Part shown: one piece after another, positions 1 through 12,799 of the stretch
Layout of the letters: the number at the start of each line of letters is the position of its first letter
How positions within the stretch are numbered: the first letter of the stretch is position 1
Origin: Pycnopodia helianthoides
Taxonomy: Eukaryota > Echinodermata > Asteroidea > Forcipulatida > Asteriidae
Assembly: GCA_032158295.1 (NCBI GenBank)
Contig: CM063247.1
Location: 9,056,675 to 9,120,674, forward strand
DNA: 64,000 nucleotides
Direction of reading: 5' to 3'
Program-made: the position numbers and the translations under genes
The notes under the pieces: generated by a model
The model's input: the letters and a program-made list of their open reading frames with translations, nothing else
What the model was told of the DNA's origin: nothing
Databases searched by the model: none

Positions 1-35
1 ATCCGGGTCATCTGGGTCATTCTGACCCGGAAGAG
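1..35. repeat. Fragment of GGGTCA-type interspersed repeat
   Basis: The window opens with paired 'gggtca' and 'tgacccgg' motifs in opposite orientation. The same motif set recurs at 2320-2575 and 6861-6995, so this is the edge of a dispersed repeat cut by the window boundary. Confidence 0.5.
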
Positions 36-2177
36 TTTAGAGTTTAGACTCCAAATGGACAAGTTAACCCTTGTGGGGAACTATATTATGGGCATAGCTG
101 TATAGGGACACTTACAGCGGGATAGTAACAAACCAATACATAATTATGAAACCAGCAACAGTGTTTTGTGCATTGTTGCGAACGTCAAACAAATCAAAAA
201 TAAGGACAGTATGGTTCTTGTCATCAGTCATCACACTTGTGAAGAATTTGAAAATATAATGAATTTCCTACCTGGTTGTGGAAAGAAAAATATGACAGTG
301 TAGACTCCTAAAGCTTCACAGCAGCAATGGATAGCATGGAATGCAATCTGGATTTTCTTTTTGAAGGAGCTCTCGGTTAACACTTTAATCACCGCGGGTT
401 CACTGACAGGCTAACGGTAGGTAGCCTTGTGACGTAACCAAGACCGCTCAGTAGTTGATCCCGTCGTGTCCTCCCCAAAGTGGCAAGAGTTTTAATGGCT
501 TGCGACACACGCCCTTGCCACTGCATGGTTTAAAACCAGACCAGCGTGGCTCATACCGTAAAGGGGCCCTAGGTGGAGAAAATAACTCCGAGAAGTCATG
601 CAAGTGCGAGACGCTCTACCGAGAAGTGATGCCGTGATGACGCCTTGTTTACTGGCAATTGAAAAAAAGAAGAAGCCGTACAACGACAGGAGAACTTGGA
701 GCGGCCAACTGTTCCCGCAAAGGATGCACAAATGGGGAAGTCGAAGGGGCCCCGAAGAGAAAGAAAAAAATGGATGCGGAATTGATCGGCATCGTGGCAG
801 CTTTAAGCGCAAAATGCGTATGTATCTGTCCTGACAAATTAAATCATGTGAGTGCATTTTGTTAGTCCGACGAGTTCAATTACTGTAACATGGATGTCAA
901 ACATCAGACGGGATATGCAAGTGTTTACGCTAAAGATGTTGCCACCCAGGTGTCTAAGTCTGAGTACACTTCAACTAAAGGTTACTGGCATGAAAACAAA
1001 CAAACAACAGCGACTACAACAACGAAGAAAAACAAGTTGACTTTATGTTTAAAAAAAATAAGTAACCGAGACAAAATAATTCCACCCCAGAGTCCATGTT
1101 ATCAAAAAATAAAAATAATAAAAATAAAAAAAATGTCTCGTTTTGGTGGTTCTGAAATAGGCATATAAACAAGAATTGTTGAAAGGTGTCATTCCTGCCC
1201 ATTAATCATCGCCTTTCCCTGAATTACTGACGACATGGCAGTAAAATATCAGCAAGAATGCGAACATAGGCGGATATAACGAGCAAGACGTCGGATTTCC
1301 GAGTACCCCTTCGATTGACGCACTAGCACAATTTATCGCCCTTTCCTTGATAATAATACGACAGAATAATTTAGTAGTTCCATTTAATCAACGTTGTTGC
1401 ATATTTATTGTGTCTTCGTCGGTAAACATGACAAGCCAAAAAAAAAAAATACAAAAATACAAAAATACAAATACAAATACATAAAGCACACCCACACACA
1501 GAACAAACAAAACCAAGAGAGAAAATTATTTAAATATGTGCCAGACGGTGGAACACATTACGAATTAGAGTACGTACTTCTTAGAATATCTGAGTACGAA
1601 ACAACTTTTTTGTATACCCATTAGCTCATGGATTATACTTGTTAATTTATTCATGAAGATAACAAACCTCGTATATTGAATATTACAGCTAATCAACCAT
1701 CATCCAATCGTTATTTAGTTTCAATATGGGCCCACTCAGTCTGGCGTGCACATCATCGAGTACACAAAACACTGTTCCTCCTCAATAATGTGATATCTGG
1801 AATTATTTAGGATGGTGGAATTTTTTTCCGGGCAGTGTTGACTTGGCCGCGTTTTCCGTGTTGACTAGTGCTTTTGATTGTCAACTCCGCTACGATTGCA
1901 GGCGAAAAAGAGATCCTGACAGAAACTGCTGCCCATGGGACGGCAGACTGAATATATAACCAAAAAAAAACTTAAACATACGGGGAGATTTGGGGGAGGG
2001 CGTTGGGGGAGTCCATGGAAAACAAGTCATGGGCGAGGGTGGACGGGTGCGAAATTAAAGGAAACCTACTTAAGGAAACCTTACTTTATTTGGTGTTAAG
2101 GTTGTCTTCATTCGTACGGATTATTATGTCGAACTATTTGTTCGTTTATCATTCCTGTTTGCTGCTTGGGAGAGACT
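36..2177. other. No gene recognised; A-rich tracts
   Basis: Short open frames overlap on both strands without splice context or family likeness. A-rich tracts lie at about 1050-1132, and an ATACAAA-type simple repeat at about 1438-1490. A minus-strand acceptor-like pyrimidine tract near 650-680 precedes about 95 nt of open frame. The only donors there are weak, so no exon is called. Confidence 0.6.
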
Positions 2178-2290
2178 GGGTCCAATTTCATAGAGCTTTC
2201 TATTGGCACAAAAAGTAGCTAAGCCATTACAACTGTTTGCTTGCTGGATGCGGTTACCAGCTAAAATACGGTACCATGTCGCATGTACCA
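2178..2290 (+). repeat. Copy of the 'tttcatagagct' repeat
   Basis: Begins with 'tccaatttcatagagct' and continues with 'aaaaagtagctaagc' and 'ggttaccagc'. Related copies lie at 16068-16110 (+), 16678-16790 (-), 24628-24760 (+) and 52376-52545 (+). I recall this as a common echinoderm interspersed sequence. It is non-coding. Confidence 0.6.
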
Positions 2291-2319
2291 TCTGTGACTA
2301 TACACCCCACACAATCCAA

Positions 2320-2575
2320 GGTCAGAATTGACCAGGATCCGGTTCCCGTTGGGGCTGACCCATTTCTCGGTCAGGCTGACCAAGAATTTGTCTGTAAAAA
2401 AAAAAAAAAAAAAAAAAGACAGCAATGGGTCAAGCCGAAACAGAATCCTAGTCAACATCTCATTTGTTTCTTTTATTAATTTTTTGTTTTTGTTTACCAG
2501 TTTCTGCGTCAGCCCGACCCAAAATGGGTCAGGCACCCTGGGGTCCGGAATCCGGGTCAATTTTGACCCGGGATT
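2320..2575. repeat. GGGTCA-type repeat with opposed ends
   Basis: The left end carries 'gtcagaattgaccaggatcc' and the right end 'ccgggtcaattttgacccgg'. A run of about 20 A lies between them. The two ends are roughly inverted relative to each other, and 'aatgggtca' occurs internally. The layout suggests a foldback element or two opposed copies. The short frames here are artefacts of the repeat. Confidence 0.55.
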
Positions 2576-2576
2576 T

Positions 2577-4016
2577 TTTTTTTCGAATGTGGTATTTTGC
2601 TAATGTTTGCTTGGCAGCGAATGGTAATGTTGAGCTTTAAAAGCAGCTCAGAGAAATTGGGACCTGGTTATATAGGCACACATTACTGTTGTTTTGTGCT
2701 TCTTCATCTGTTGCTGCTGTCGTTGTTGGAGATGACGGTGTTTCTAGTTTTAAGCTGGGGATCCTTGGCATACTTAAAACCAAAGCCATAGTTTCCATTC
2801 CAACGAATCTTCATGCAGAGCATTAGGGTCATCGCAGGAAAGTTTCTGGTGTAACAATTTTCAAGAAAATGCAGTGCTATCCTCTGCCTCGTGCTCTGGG
2901 TAGTCTCAAACTGCCTCCACTGACTGCTCGCCCCTCATCAGTCGGTCATCTACATCCCATCACCATACAGTTGTCATCCCATAGTCATGTACCTCACACC
3001 ATCAGAGACCCTTTACAGCGTCCTACGCAAAGCTTTGGAACTCTTTACCTGTTTCTGCCGTTGTAGCCCTATCTTAACCAATCTTTTATCAAGTCCATCT
3101 TTCACCCTGTGTTCCTAAACCATGCCCTCTGCTCACAATGAAAAAACTTTACCTGCAGTTTTTATGCTTCTGTTTCTCGAGTAGGGCCTAAATAACATTT
3201 TAAAAAATAGTAATAATACAAAGCTCTTACAGTCAATGCTTGCGTTGCTGCTGGTGCTACTGGGGTTGCTGCTGTTGATGTAGTTGTTGTTGTTTGTTGC
3301 TGCTGCTACTCCAGTAACCGCAGATAATGCTGTTGCTTTTGTCTGCGTTCTATTGCTAATCGTCACCATTGGAATATTGAAGGTAATAGTTGTGTTCTTG
3401 GTCATCCTATTGCTGGTATAAAGGTTTATGACGTTTTGCAGGCAGGCCGCCTTCTAGTTCCGGTCATGTATGCAGCTCTAGCTGCCATTGCTGACGCTAT
3501 ACTGCTTTCTGCCATTGCTTTTGCCGGCTTTGTTAGATGCTTCTGTGTTGTTTCTGTTGTCGATTGTATCTGTTTGTTAAGGTTTTTTTTTCTTTCTTTT
3601 TAATGGCAATCAAATAGCAAAGCCGAAGAAAAATATTGAAAACCTGTTTAAAGAGAAACTGTCAAAAGAATGGAGACGCTTAGGAGCCAAGTGAACCACG
3701 GAAATAAAGTTCAAAAAAGACTGTGTCCAAGGGCAAGACACGAGCCCGTCTGTCCCCCCAGGGATGTAGCAGTGAAGCCCCGTTATTAGAGCCGTATCAA
3801 ATGTCAAACATGATGCAATGTTCTACAGCCATATATGATTTTGAATTTAATTAAAGACAGCACCGGACTAGGGTAACATTTTAGGGGGCACAAGGACTGC
3901 CCCATTTTTAAAATATTTTTATAGGATGGCACTTCTGGCTCATTAAAACTGTAGTTTTCGATTGCATTTCTCTTAAATAAGCCCCTTTTTAGCGTTCCTT
4001 CTCTGCCATTATTTTA
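2577..4016. other. No gene recognised; trinucleotide-rich stretch
   Basis: A GTT/GCT-rich region at about 3230-3330 produces an Asn/Ser/Thr-rich open frame on the minus strand. That frame is low complexity and lacks a convincing acceptor, so it is not called as a gene. Confidence 0.55.
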
Positions 4017-4141
4017 TTTTATTTTATTATTTGTTTGATTGTTTGTTTGTATGTTTGTTTGGGTGTTTGTTTGATTGTTTTTGTTTGTTGAGGTGTTTTT
4101 TTGTTTGTTTGTTTGTTTGTTTGTTTGTTTGTTTTTGTTTT
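4017..4141. repeat. TTTG/TTTA simple repeat
   Basis: Imperfect tetranucleotide array (ttta, ttgt, gttt units). It opens a Lys/Gln/Thr-rich frame on the minus strand that is not a gene. Confidence 0.85.
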
Positions 4142-6047
4142 GGGGGATCTTCTTTTTTTAAAGATAACCTGACGTGAGTGTTTAAACAAATACATTTTCT
4201 GCGTGTACATGAAAAAATGGTTTTAAAAACATAGAAATGTTCACATTAAAGCATTGTACTAAAAAAAGAAAAAACGTTTGTTAAAAGTTATTTGTTAATA
4301 ATATTTTTTTTACTGAGATATAAGCACCTTGAGCGTCCCTTTGACGAATTGGGCTCTTTTACGAATGTTTTAATTTGTTTTGTGTTTTATTATGATTACT
4401 ATTACTGTTGTTAATTCACGTGTTGCGTTCGATGTAATTTGCATACTGTATGCAGGTTTGATTACTGTTCTCGCGCGACCGGGTGTTCTTAATTTAAGGG
4501 GTCAAAGTTCAGTCGACAAGAAAGTTAGACACGTCTGCATTTACTACAAGTCAACCGGTGGTGATGACCGTGACAGATCACTTATATTTTCGCGGACACT
4601 CTGCAGTTGCTTGATTTTTCAGAAAACAAATATTGGATTTCAAATAATGATATCAATCGTCAACTAAAAATTGTATAAAATATTATTCAGCACGTCAAGC
4701 TGAGGAAATGTTTACGGAAAGCATAACAAGTAAAAGTGTTTCCAGTAAATCCGTTTTGACAAATCAATTGATGACGGGGTGTGGTGTGGGGATTTTTGGG
4801 CAGGCACAAAACTTTGTTCGAAGGCAAACAAGCGAAAACTACTTTTCCCAAAGTATGCTATGACTTTTTGTCAACCCCGAGCGGGCACCCTGGGGTTTTC
4901 TCGGGAAGACTAATTTCAGTGAACACGAGGGACTAATAACTCATACTTCAATCCTGAAACCTGACAAGGTGTTATTTTGTTACATCTCGTAATCTAATTC
5001 TCGATAAGGTAACATAATGGAAAAGGCAACCCCGAGGCGAAAAGCCTGCTGCCACCTATCATAGACCTCAATATATTTACAGCTCAACAATCAAGAAAGA
5101 GAAGAATATAGAAAAAAAACAACGATAGCTGTATCTCTGTGACTAAACTATTTCCTTTAAAATACGTTAAGGTAACACTGGCCGATGATTTAAGCGATTG
5201 TTTAATCATGAATTTGCATGACCCAAGAATAATAAATGGTTCCGTGTTGCTAAGGAAAACATACCCCTCCGGAGCAGTTTTTGTATTGTATCTATGAATA
5301 AAAACTATGATAAGTTACATTTAAGGGGAATACGTTTCTGGCATAAATGGGACTCCTTAAGCTGATGAACCTTTTTTACTCATTTCCATGTCAGCTCACG
5401 CGTTTGAGGCTTACCCCCCTGACAACCATCTTACCGTGGATCATTTTATAATTTGATAGGGGTCTTGATCACCTGGGGTCATGCTCTAGGGACACACACG
5501 CACAAAAAGGGGTCCCGTGTGGAGATTTGCGTGGGAGCTCCGGTACAGTTACGATCAGCTATTTATAGAAACAAAATTGGGGGATTTTAATCATATTGAG
5601 AGGTCTGGGTTTTGGCTCTTGATTTCGTCTCTCTATAAAAAAGGAGATTGAACTTATAACTATGGCGTAACTTTACATACGGTGTGTCATCCACTTTACA
5701 TTAAACTGAGTTGCGAGTTCAGCTCACTTTGAATGATAATGCCTAGAAGTATACAATTCGATGCAACATTTAATTGAACACAATCGAGGAAAACAAAATC
5801 AGTTTTATGTGTTATCTGTTTCAAAAAGGAGATATTCATAACATTGCACAGGTTTAGGAAGAACATCAATTTTAGTCTACACCAATCTAAAGTATTGTTA
5901 AGGGAACTTTAAAGAAAATGTTGATGAATTTGATTTTTCCCCACGATTTCACCAAGAGTTGAATCATCGACATATTTCCATCTGTGAGGACATTCATTGG
6001 CCACATCAATGATTAGGAATAAAAACTGAACTGGTCCAAATTGTGTG
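4142..6047. other. No gene recognised
   Basis: AT-rich sequence without an open frame above chance. A purine-rich tract at about 5092-5130 would read as a strong pyrimidine tract on the minus strand. It is followed there by about 100 nt open to a stop. The same stretch carries 'ggcaaccccgaggcg', which looks like dispersed repeat sequence, so no exon is called. Confidence 0.5.
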
Positions 6048-6335
6048 CCCTGTGGTACTCAACACGATACAGTACATAAGGGTGATGTGTGATATATGAT
6101 ATCATCATTATATAGTATAATAACATATACTATTTACTACATAGGCCTATACCTTGTGAAGATACACGTACAGTACAGGCCCTAAAACCATACCCTGTGG
6201 TACTCAACACGATACAGTACATACGGGTGATGTGTGATATACGATATCATCATTATATAGTATAATAACATATACTATTTACTACATAGGCCTATACCAT
6301 GTGAAGATAGATGTATAGTACAGGCCCTAAAACCA
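6048..6335. repeat. Two-copy tandem duplication, period 145 bp
   Basis: The sequence from 'ccctgtggtactcaacacga' at 6048 repeats at 6193 and runs through 'caggccctaaaacca', ending at 6190 and 6335. The copies differ at only a few positions, so the duplication is recent. Each copy has an AT-rich segment. No coding potential. Confidence 0.9.
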
Positions 6336-6360
6336 ATTTGTTCAACATTAAAGCATGGAA

Positions 6361-6606
6361 TCTGGCTCACAGTCAGAGTATGTCGTGAAAAAGATTTAAA
6401 TTTTTGATAAAACAAAAATGAAGGTAGTGTAACAAGCAATTTTAAAATGTACAAAATGGCCGCCGTTGCTTGTTACTATTCATATTTTATTCAAAGGTCA
6501 AACCTGCGATGGCCCCAATACCTAAACATTTTCCTCTGGGCATACTCTGACTGTGTGCCAAATTTCATGCTCGTACCATCAAAGGCACAATCTCATCACC
6601 TGCCGA
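6361..6606. repeat. Dispersed repeat sharing a CAGTCAGAGTATG motif
   Basis: Starts with 'ctcacagtcagagtatgtc' and contains the inverted motif 'catactctgactgtg' at about 6541. It ends with a segment ('caaaggcacaatctcatcacc') whose counterpart is at about 9880-9910. The same layout recurs at 9683-9916, so both are copies of one non-coding family. Confidence 0.5.
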
Positions 6607-6860
6607 ACCATCTAAAGAAAATGTTTGGAAGACTTCAAAGGACAAAATTGTGGCGAAATTTGTCAAATTTTGAATGACAGATTGATATTGTCCTTGCTGA
6701 TGACAAAACAAGTCGCCCATAAACATCAACGGACACCATGTTTGCGAAGTAAAAATTATTGGAAATAGGCCTATATATAATTTTTGCCAAAACGCATTGA
6801 AGTATTTGTAATAGACTAACATTCTAAAAACTCCCGGAAACTAGTGAACAAAATTAATTT

Positions 6861-6995
6861 TGACTTGGATTCTGCGTCAGATTGACCAGTTTTTGTGTCA
6901 TTTTGACACATACTTTGGGTAATGCTGACTAAGAAATGGGTCAGGCCCCACGGGACCCGGAATCCGTGTCAGTTCTGATCTGGGAGTTTTTTTAG
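6861..6995. repeat. GGGTCA-type repeat
   Basis: Contains 'aatgggtcaggcccc', 'gggacccggaatccg' and 'gtcagttctgatctggga', matching the right half of 2320-2575 with substitutions. Confidence 0.55.
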
Positions 6996-7854
6996 AGAGC
7001 AATACTTTATGGGCAGTGGAGTTTTCTTTACTCTATTCTAAATAAAACCCTCATCGATGGCCTTAGCTTTCGATCCAGACCGGACCTTTACGTCAATACA
7101 AATGAAAACAGATACATTTATTTATAAAAGAAAGCTATATATTTTGTACCCTCTCAATTTTATTTTTTACCTGTCCCTTTAGGGGCTCCGTACCCTGACA
7201 CTCAATATAATATACAAAAAAGAGGTTATATTAAATCTTACGTGAGTGATAGACTACAGCCAAATCAAAGGACTTATACGAAACACAACAGCCGAGGGAG
7301 TGTTTGATAAGTTGATTGTGTGCAAACATATATCAGTCCAAAACAAATGTCACCATCCTGTATTGTTAAGAATATTGCATCTATAATTCACAAACTAAAC
7401 ATAATCATGAACAAAACTATAGTGATCGTGCCAATGTGATTGTCCTGGGTGTGCTTTACACAATCCCGCCCTTGCATCTAGTCTCTCTTCAAGTCGCAGA
7501 TTGCAACTGAAGTCTAATGGAAGGTTATGTACGCTACATATAGATTTATCCATCAGGGTGTAACTGTGATGGTTCAGACATGAGAGACTAGCCTCATGAG
7601 TCTACTGTGAATCGTATAAATTTAGGACTGGTGAGGTTTTACCTCAACCAAACGGTCACAGCGTTAGAAAATAATCTGTTGGATTGCCAGAAAATATGTG
7701 GAAAGGTGTTGATCTATGGTGTGCCAACAACTCACAAAACAAATATGATATAGTTGGTGTATTTGTTTAATCATAATTTATGTGTGTCATCCACTTTAGA
7801 AATACTTCAAATTATACATATTGTTTTATTTTGGACAGGAGTCTGGTTGTACAG
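6996..7854. other. No gene recognised
   Basis: AT-rich. Two 'gtaccct' motifs near 7148 and 7190 flank 'cctgtccctttaggggctcc', which looks like a short dispersed repeat. Nothing else is identifiable. Confidence 0.5.
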
Positions 7855-7879
7855 ATCTTTTGATGAAAATTCCAGTATG

Positions 7880-8145
7880 GCAGCCCCCTGTTCAACTATG
7901 TCTAAAGATTTAAAATACACAAATATTATGTAAAAAATAAATAAATAAAAACATATCAATAAGAAAATGTAATCTCCCCAAATTGTATCACCTAAAAAAG
8001 GGAGAGTGTTAAGACAACCCCCGTTCAACTTTACAGGGTTTTAATACAAATAATATATAAACAATAAATAATTTAAAACATATCAATAGTAAAATGTAAA
8101 ATCCCCATATTGTATCACCTATTAAAAATGGGAAAGTGGTAGGAC
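7880..8145. repeat. Diverged tandem duplication, period about 127 bp
   Basis: The block 'acatatcaataagaaaatgt' to 'tgtatcacct' at about 7951 recurs at about 8078 with substitutions. The duplicated unit also contains an AT-rich lead. The overlapping minus-strand frames are products of the duplication. Confidence 0.75.
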
Positions 8146-9682
8146 TAGTGGCGATGCTACCCGTCAACCTACATAGTTGACGAAGGGTAACAAATTTTCC
8201 TTTCTCTCGTGAAAAACAGCTCAAATATTGATTGAACCTGAATTTTCAGTCCGGGGCGTCAGACTGAAATTTTAATCAGTTATACTCGACTCAGAAGACG
8301 AGCTCGAAACTCCGGTTTGATTTGACACCGTGTTCCGGTAATTATATGACCGGGATAATTTGTATTCTACTGGAAATGTTACTAGGCATCTGTTTTTTGT
8401 CAACATGACAGCATGTAAGGGCCGTTTGTGCCGTTTTGAGTATATATTATATTTATACGAAAAGGTAAATCAGTGTGTGTTTTTTTGCAAATGTAAATGA
8501 TATTTATTTGTACGGTTTTGAGCACAATCTGATGGAGGGAGAACTTGTCCAAATGGTCTGGATTATTAAAGAAGTGAAGTGCATGGTTATTGTTATCGTG
8601 TACAGTCCATGCGATGGTGAAACAACCAGATATATGTTATTAAAAAGTTGTGAATCTCTAAAACGTGACAAACACTAAACAACAAAAAAAGTCCTGCCGA
8701 GGACAGATTCGATCATTTCAGCGGAAATGTCCCTGACGTGCATGTCATGACAATCAGACAATGTTACAAGAACGTAGCGACAGTAAATGTACCGTGTCCT
8801 TAGTCATAGAGGACGGGAGGGGGGACTTCAAATATCAATGGTATAGGCAGGTTAAAAATGGCAAAGGCAGTTTTGGGACATAGACTTGCATTGATCGGTA
8901 TAAAGGGATCTTGAGATTGCAGCCTCGATGAAGAGACACTATGGGAATCACCACGCACCATTCTTCGAAACATTATTAGGGTCAAGGGTCCTCCAGTTCA
9001 AACTACGCACAGAAATATGGATGAGTCTGGAGCAAGACCGCGATCACAAGAACCTGCATTTCATTTTCTTCTTTAAGCTATGCGTTTTAAAGAAGGGATA
9101 ATTAATAATGGGTCGCCACACCGTCCTCTACGAACATGCACCCTTTGACTTAGGTGTAAATGAACTTCGCGGAAATATTGTTAAATCGTCGGAGGCCATT
9201 AGTTCCGTGCATGGCTATGTTTGAATGTAACACATTTCCAACAATATTATAGACAACTTGCAGCACTTCGTCAAATATATATTTATTTTTCCTTAGGCGC
9301 TTCCGCAGCCATAAATGCAATTGCACGTTGTCCCTCAAAAAGGAATCATTTATTTGCCATTTGTAAAAGTTACTGTCGTTCACAGTCGCAATTTGATTTG
9401 TCACCAAAAAAGGACCTCGCTCAGAAAATGATACAAGTAGCTTGAGAAACATGTACAAACGGGTAATTACCTAAACAAAATTACAACGTAAACAATTTCC
9501 AGTAAGTTTACAGTACCTGTGTAGAAGTATATGGGCGCCAACAAGTTTACGTGCAGGTTTACTGTAAAATGTATGCACCATATCAATAGTGTGCTCTTTC
9601 CGTAAAAAAAAAAAAGGCTATTCAGTGAGGCAAATAGGGAAAATATGTACGGGGGAATAGTGCTTTTGACGACACAAGCGCA
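8146..9682. other. No gene recognised
   Basis: Short overlapping frames on both strands, the longest about 100 codons (minus strand, 9150-9458), with no domain, signal peptide or paired splice signals. Confidence 0.5.
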
Positions 9683-9916
9683 AATCTTGGCACACAGTCA
9701 GAGTATGTCATGAATCAAATATTTGTCTGCAATTCAATCGCAGAGTTGTGCTTTGAAATAGGTGGAATAAAAAGCAATGTTTGCCATTGTGAACATTTTG
9801 AAAGTTTAATGCTTTTTTCAGAGGACGAATCTGTGGTGGCACCATAACCAAATATTATTTCTCTGACGAAGTTCCATTTTTGTATCATTGAAGCCACAAT
9901 CCCATCACCTCATGAC
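9683..9916. repeat. Second copy of the CAGTCAGAGTATG repeat
   Basis: Carries 'cacacagtcagagtatgtca' at its left end and 'gaagccacaatcccatcacc' at its right end, matching 6361-6606 at both ends. The middle is diverged. Confidence 0.5.
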
Positions 9917-9941
9917 GTAACAAATTATTATGAAGCTGTAC

Positions 9942-10317
9942 TTAAAGGCACATTACAGAATTGGTAATTGTAAAATATACTTTTGATCACAGATTTACAT
10001 AAAACTTACACTGTCTAATGATGATGATAGTAGAAAACATCCCTAGAAATATTTCTGGCTGAAATACCATATTTGATGAGAAATAAATCTAACTAATTTC
10101 CGATTGGAGTTTATCGCTCATGAGCGTTTTATTCATGCATTGTATAACACATGCAAAATTGTAATCGGTTTTGCACTATTTTCTCGTGACCCAGATGGCC
10201 GATCGATCTCAAACTTCTACAGGTTTGTCAGTTTATGTATATGGTGGATTATATAAAGTGCTTACACTGCCAGCAACTGTTTTGTTAGCAAAAACCAATT
10301 CTGCAATGTTCCTTTAA
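9942..10317 (+). mobile_element. MITE family A, copy 1 (TTAA-flanked)
   Basis: A 368-bp element (9946-10313) lies between TTAA at 9942-9945 and TTAA at 10314-10317. The ends are inverted repeats: 'aggcacattacagaattggt' on the left and 'aattctgcaatgttcct' on the right. The centre carries a perfect 12-bp palindrome, CGCTCATGAGCG, at 10115-10126. There is no coding capacity, so it is non-autonomous. TTAA targets are typical of piggyBac-superfamily transposons; that assignment is inferred from the target only. Confidence 0.85.
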
Positions 10318-12049
10318 TGTTGAATTCCTGGTACGGTGCATACAAAAAAAATCTACCTGTACATATTATGGTTATGTTTGGCACCCATTGTCTGATTCAC
10401 ACCGTAAAGGTTACAGTCAATTTACAGAGTGAGCTGGAGAGTCGAGATCGAGGACACTTTTTCGCTTTTAAATTAAAATTCAGTAGAATCGAATGAAATC
10501 AAGGAGCCTCTACGGATATTTGGATATTGATTGACTCGCAGACAGTGCTCTTGTTTTGTCTGATCAATTCATGAAATACCAAACCTGTAAACAAAATTGG
10601 GTTCAATCGTTGTGTGAGTCGAGAGAAATTAGTGAAAAACAAAGCACACATTTTTAAGCATGTAAATACATTGTCCGTATTTATTTTTGGTTGTAAAAAC
10701 CGAAACCAGCTGTTGCCCTTTTCCGGGTTTTTAGGATACAGTTTTCTTGCATATGACTTCATTTCAGAGAGAAATATTTCACAGAAAAAAAGAAGGTTCT
10801 TGCATGAACTTCATAATCAGTAAGCATTCAGACTAGAAATAAACAATGAGGTTTTTAATCATTTATAATAGCCTTACATGTGCATTGTTAGCAGGTTCTT
10901 CTGACATTATCTTTTCGAATTTGATACAAATCACGACTGAAAAAAAAAATTAATAATCTGCTTGTGAGCACGTTGGTTTTTACGAAGAGACACCATTTTG
11001 AAGATACAAGATGGCATGGCCGTGATGAAAGTACAACTGTAGAAGGAGTAGAACCGCGGGATGTCACAGTCTATCAGTATGACGTGAAAAAAGAAGAAGA
11101 AAAGAACAGACAAATAAACTTCTCACCTCACTCGCTTCGAAAGACAGCAAAATAGGCAAGATAGTGTTACAGAAGATTCGCCCTTTTGGCTGACGTGAGC
11201 AGACACCGGCCTATCAATCACAATTTAACGCATTTTACCTTATAATATCATGTTCACGCTCATGTAATTATCTTGCTGTGCGGTTAACTGAATTGGAAGT
11301 AATCACCCGTTGGCGATGAAGGACTAAGTTTTATAATGAACGTTATGCAACGTAGTAAGCAAGGGAGTAAAAGGTTGTACAGGGCATCGCCCCATTTCAC
11401 TCCCACCGAGCATTTACAAAAGATAACCTCGTATATCCAATGAGTAGACCACGGTGTGCAAATTGAAACACATTTGACATGATCGAAATTACCACCCCCC
11501 AAAAAAGAGAAAAAAGTGGTATATCAATGACTTTTTCCCACAAGCCCCAATGGTCATAGGAATATCCGATTTCATTAATACAATTTCCAAAGTGTTCGTC
11601 TTGCGACGTTATCAATATTAACGTTATACTGATTTCATTTGGTTTATATTAAAGTGAGAGTATCGACGGAGTATGCACTGAAGTGTCGTGTAGTGATTTT
11701 GATGAGAACAAAGTGGTTTAATTATTCAGGAATTGTAAATTTAGCCGTTACCTTCCTGAAGAGAAAAAAACATATTCTGGGAAAGGAAAATGCAAATTGT
11801 AAAACAGTGGCGTTTGTTTGCGCGGACTTCAGAGGCCAGATTGGCGACATCCCCTGTCATTGACAGTCTGTTCAAATTGAACTCACCATTACAGTATCCA
11901 CAAAAAAGAACGCTAGGTTTGAGACCAGTTTCTAAAGAAATGTCAGACTTATTCCTTGGATCGAGGGCCGCTTGTCTCTTATTTTGCCGAGATTTACGTA
12001 TTATTTACTTAATATTGTTTTCAAAGTACAAGTACGTCTGATCTGAGTG
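10318..12049. other. No gene recognised; isolated splice-like signal
   Basis: At 11764-11785 the minus strand has a strong acceptor-like tract ('gtttttttctcttcag') followed by at most ten open codons before a stop. It could be a terminal exon but nothing supports it. The open frames near 10500-10760 and 10930-11150 lack paired splice sites. Confidence 0.5.
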
Positions 12050-12730
12050 CCGAGTACACAAAGTACTTGGATCTCTGAATTCGATTGCGAGTTCGAGCAC
12101 AAGTACTTCGTATAAAAAGCACACCTGCACAATGAGGTTATTGTTGTTGATGATGATGTTGTCTGTTTGTGTTTGTTTGTTGGGGTTGTTGGTGGGGGTG
12201 TTTGTTTGTTTGTTTGTTTGTTTGTTTGTTTGTTTGTTTTTTGTTTTGATGTTTGTTTGTTTATTTGTTTGTTTATTTGTTCGTTTGTTTGTTGGGGTGT
12301 CGGGGTGTTTGTTTTTTGTTTGTTTGTTTGTTTGTTTGTTTGTTTGTTTGTGTGTCTGTTTGTTTTTGTTCTTTTACTAAATCTAGAAGACATTGTGTGA
12401 TTGTGATGATAACTGTTTTTTTTTTAATCATAACTACATCATAGCCAACTTCGATTTTTAGTTTTTCCAGAGCTTCATTCTTCTATACTCCTGGCATTAA
12501 CTCACATAAAGGAAAGCAGTCAGGGAAGTGGTATTTTGACCACGAGTACCTGAAATCGGAGTGCATTCAGGCGAGTATCGAGTACATTATGATTTCAAGT
12601 TTAAACATACTTTCGAGTATCGATAACGGAGGGGGGGGGGTATGGAGGGGGAGTATTTTGCTGTTCAAGCACGAGTACGGGTACCATCTAAACGGTACTC
12701 GAATAATCCTCAAGTGCAAGTACAGACGTT
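12050..12730. repeat. TTTG array inside GAGTAC-rich sequence
   Basis: About 12150-12370 is an imperfect TTTG/TTTA array that opens Cys/Leu/Val-rich plus-strand frames and Thr/Asn/Lys-rich minus-strand frames; none is a gene. On both sides (12050-12110 and 12540-12730) 'gagtac', 'cgagtat' and 'gtactcg' motifs are unusually frequent, consistent with a dispersed repeat split by or containing the array. Confidence 0.7.
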
Positions 12731-12799
12731 ACGGCAGTAGACCCATAGTATAACCCTCATGACTTTTCTAGGAAACATTTGTTTCGACTGAACAGGTTG

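Noticed and set aside
492..857. 121-codon minus-strand frame with an internal acceptor-like tract
   Set aside because: No recognisable residues, only weak donors, and the opposite strand is equally open.
3133..3405. Asn/Ser/Thr-rich minus-strand frame ending near a donor-like site
   Set aside because: Low-complexity trinucleotide sequence and no acceptor.
4984..5090. Minus-strand terminal exon after a long pyrimidine tract
   Set aside because: The sequence includes what looks like a dispersed repeat motif, and no partner exon was found.
10499..10762. Minus-strand frame with 'LNPILFTGLVF', like a GPCR TM7 motif
   Set aside because: The preceding residues are not a hydrophobic helix and lack TM6 features. 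A short NPxx match is expected by chance.
10964..11155. Plus-strand frame with charged, protein-like residues
   Set aside because: No splice sites bounding it and the minus strand is open over the same interval.
12001..12393. 130-codon Thr/Asn/Lys-rich frame
   Set aside because: Produced by the TTTG array.
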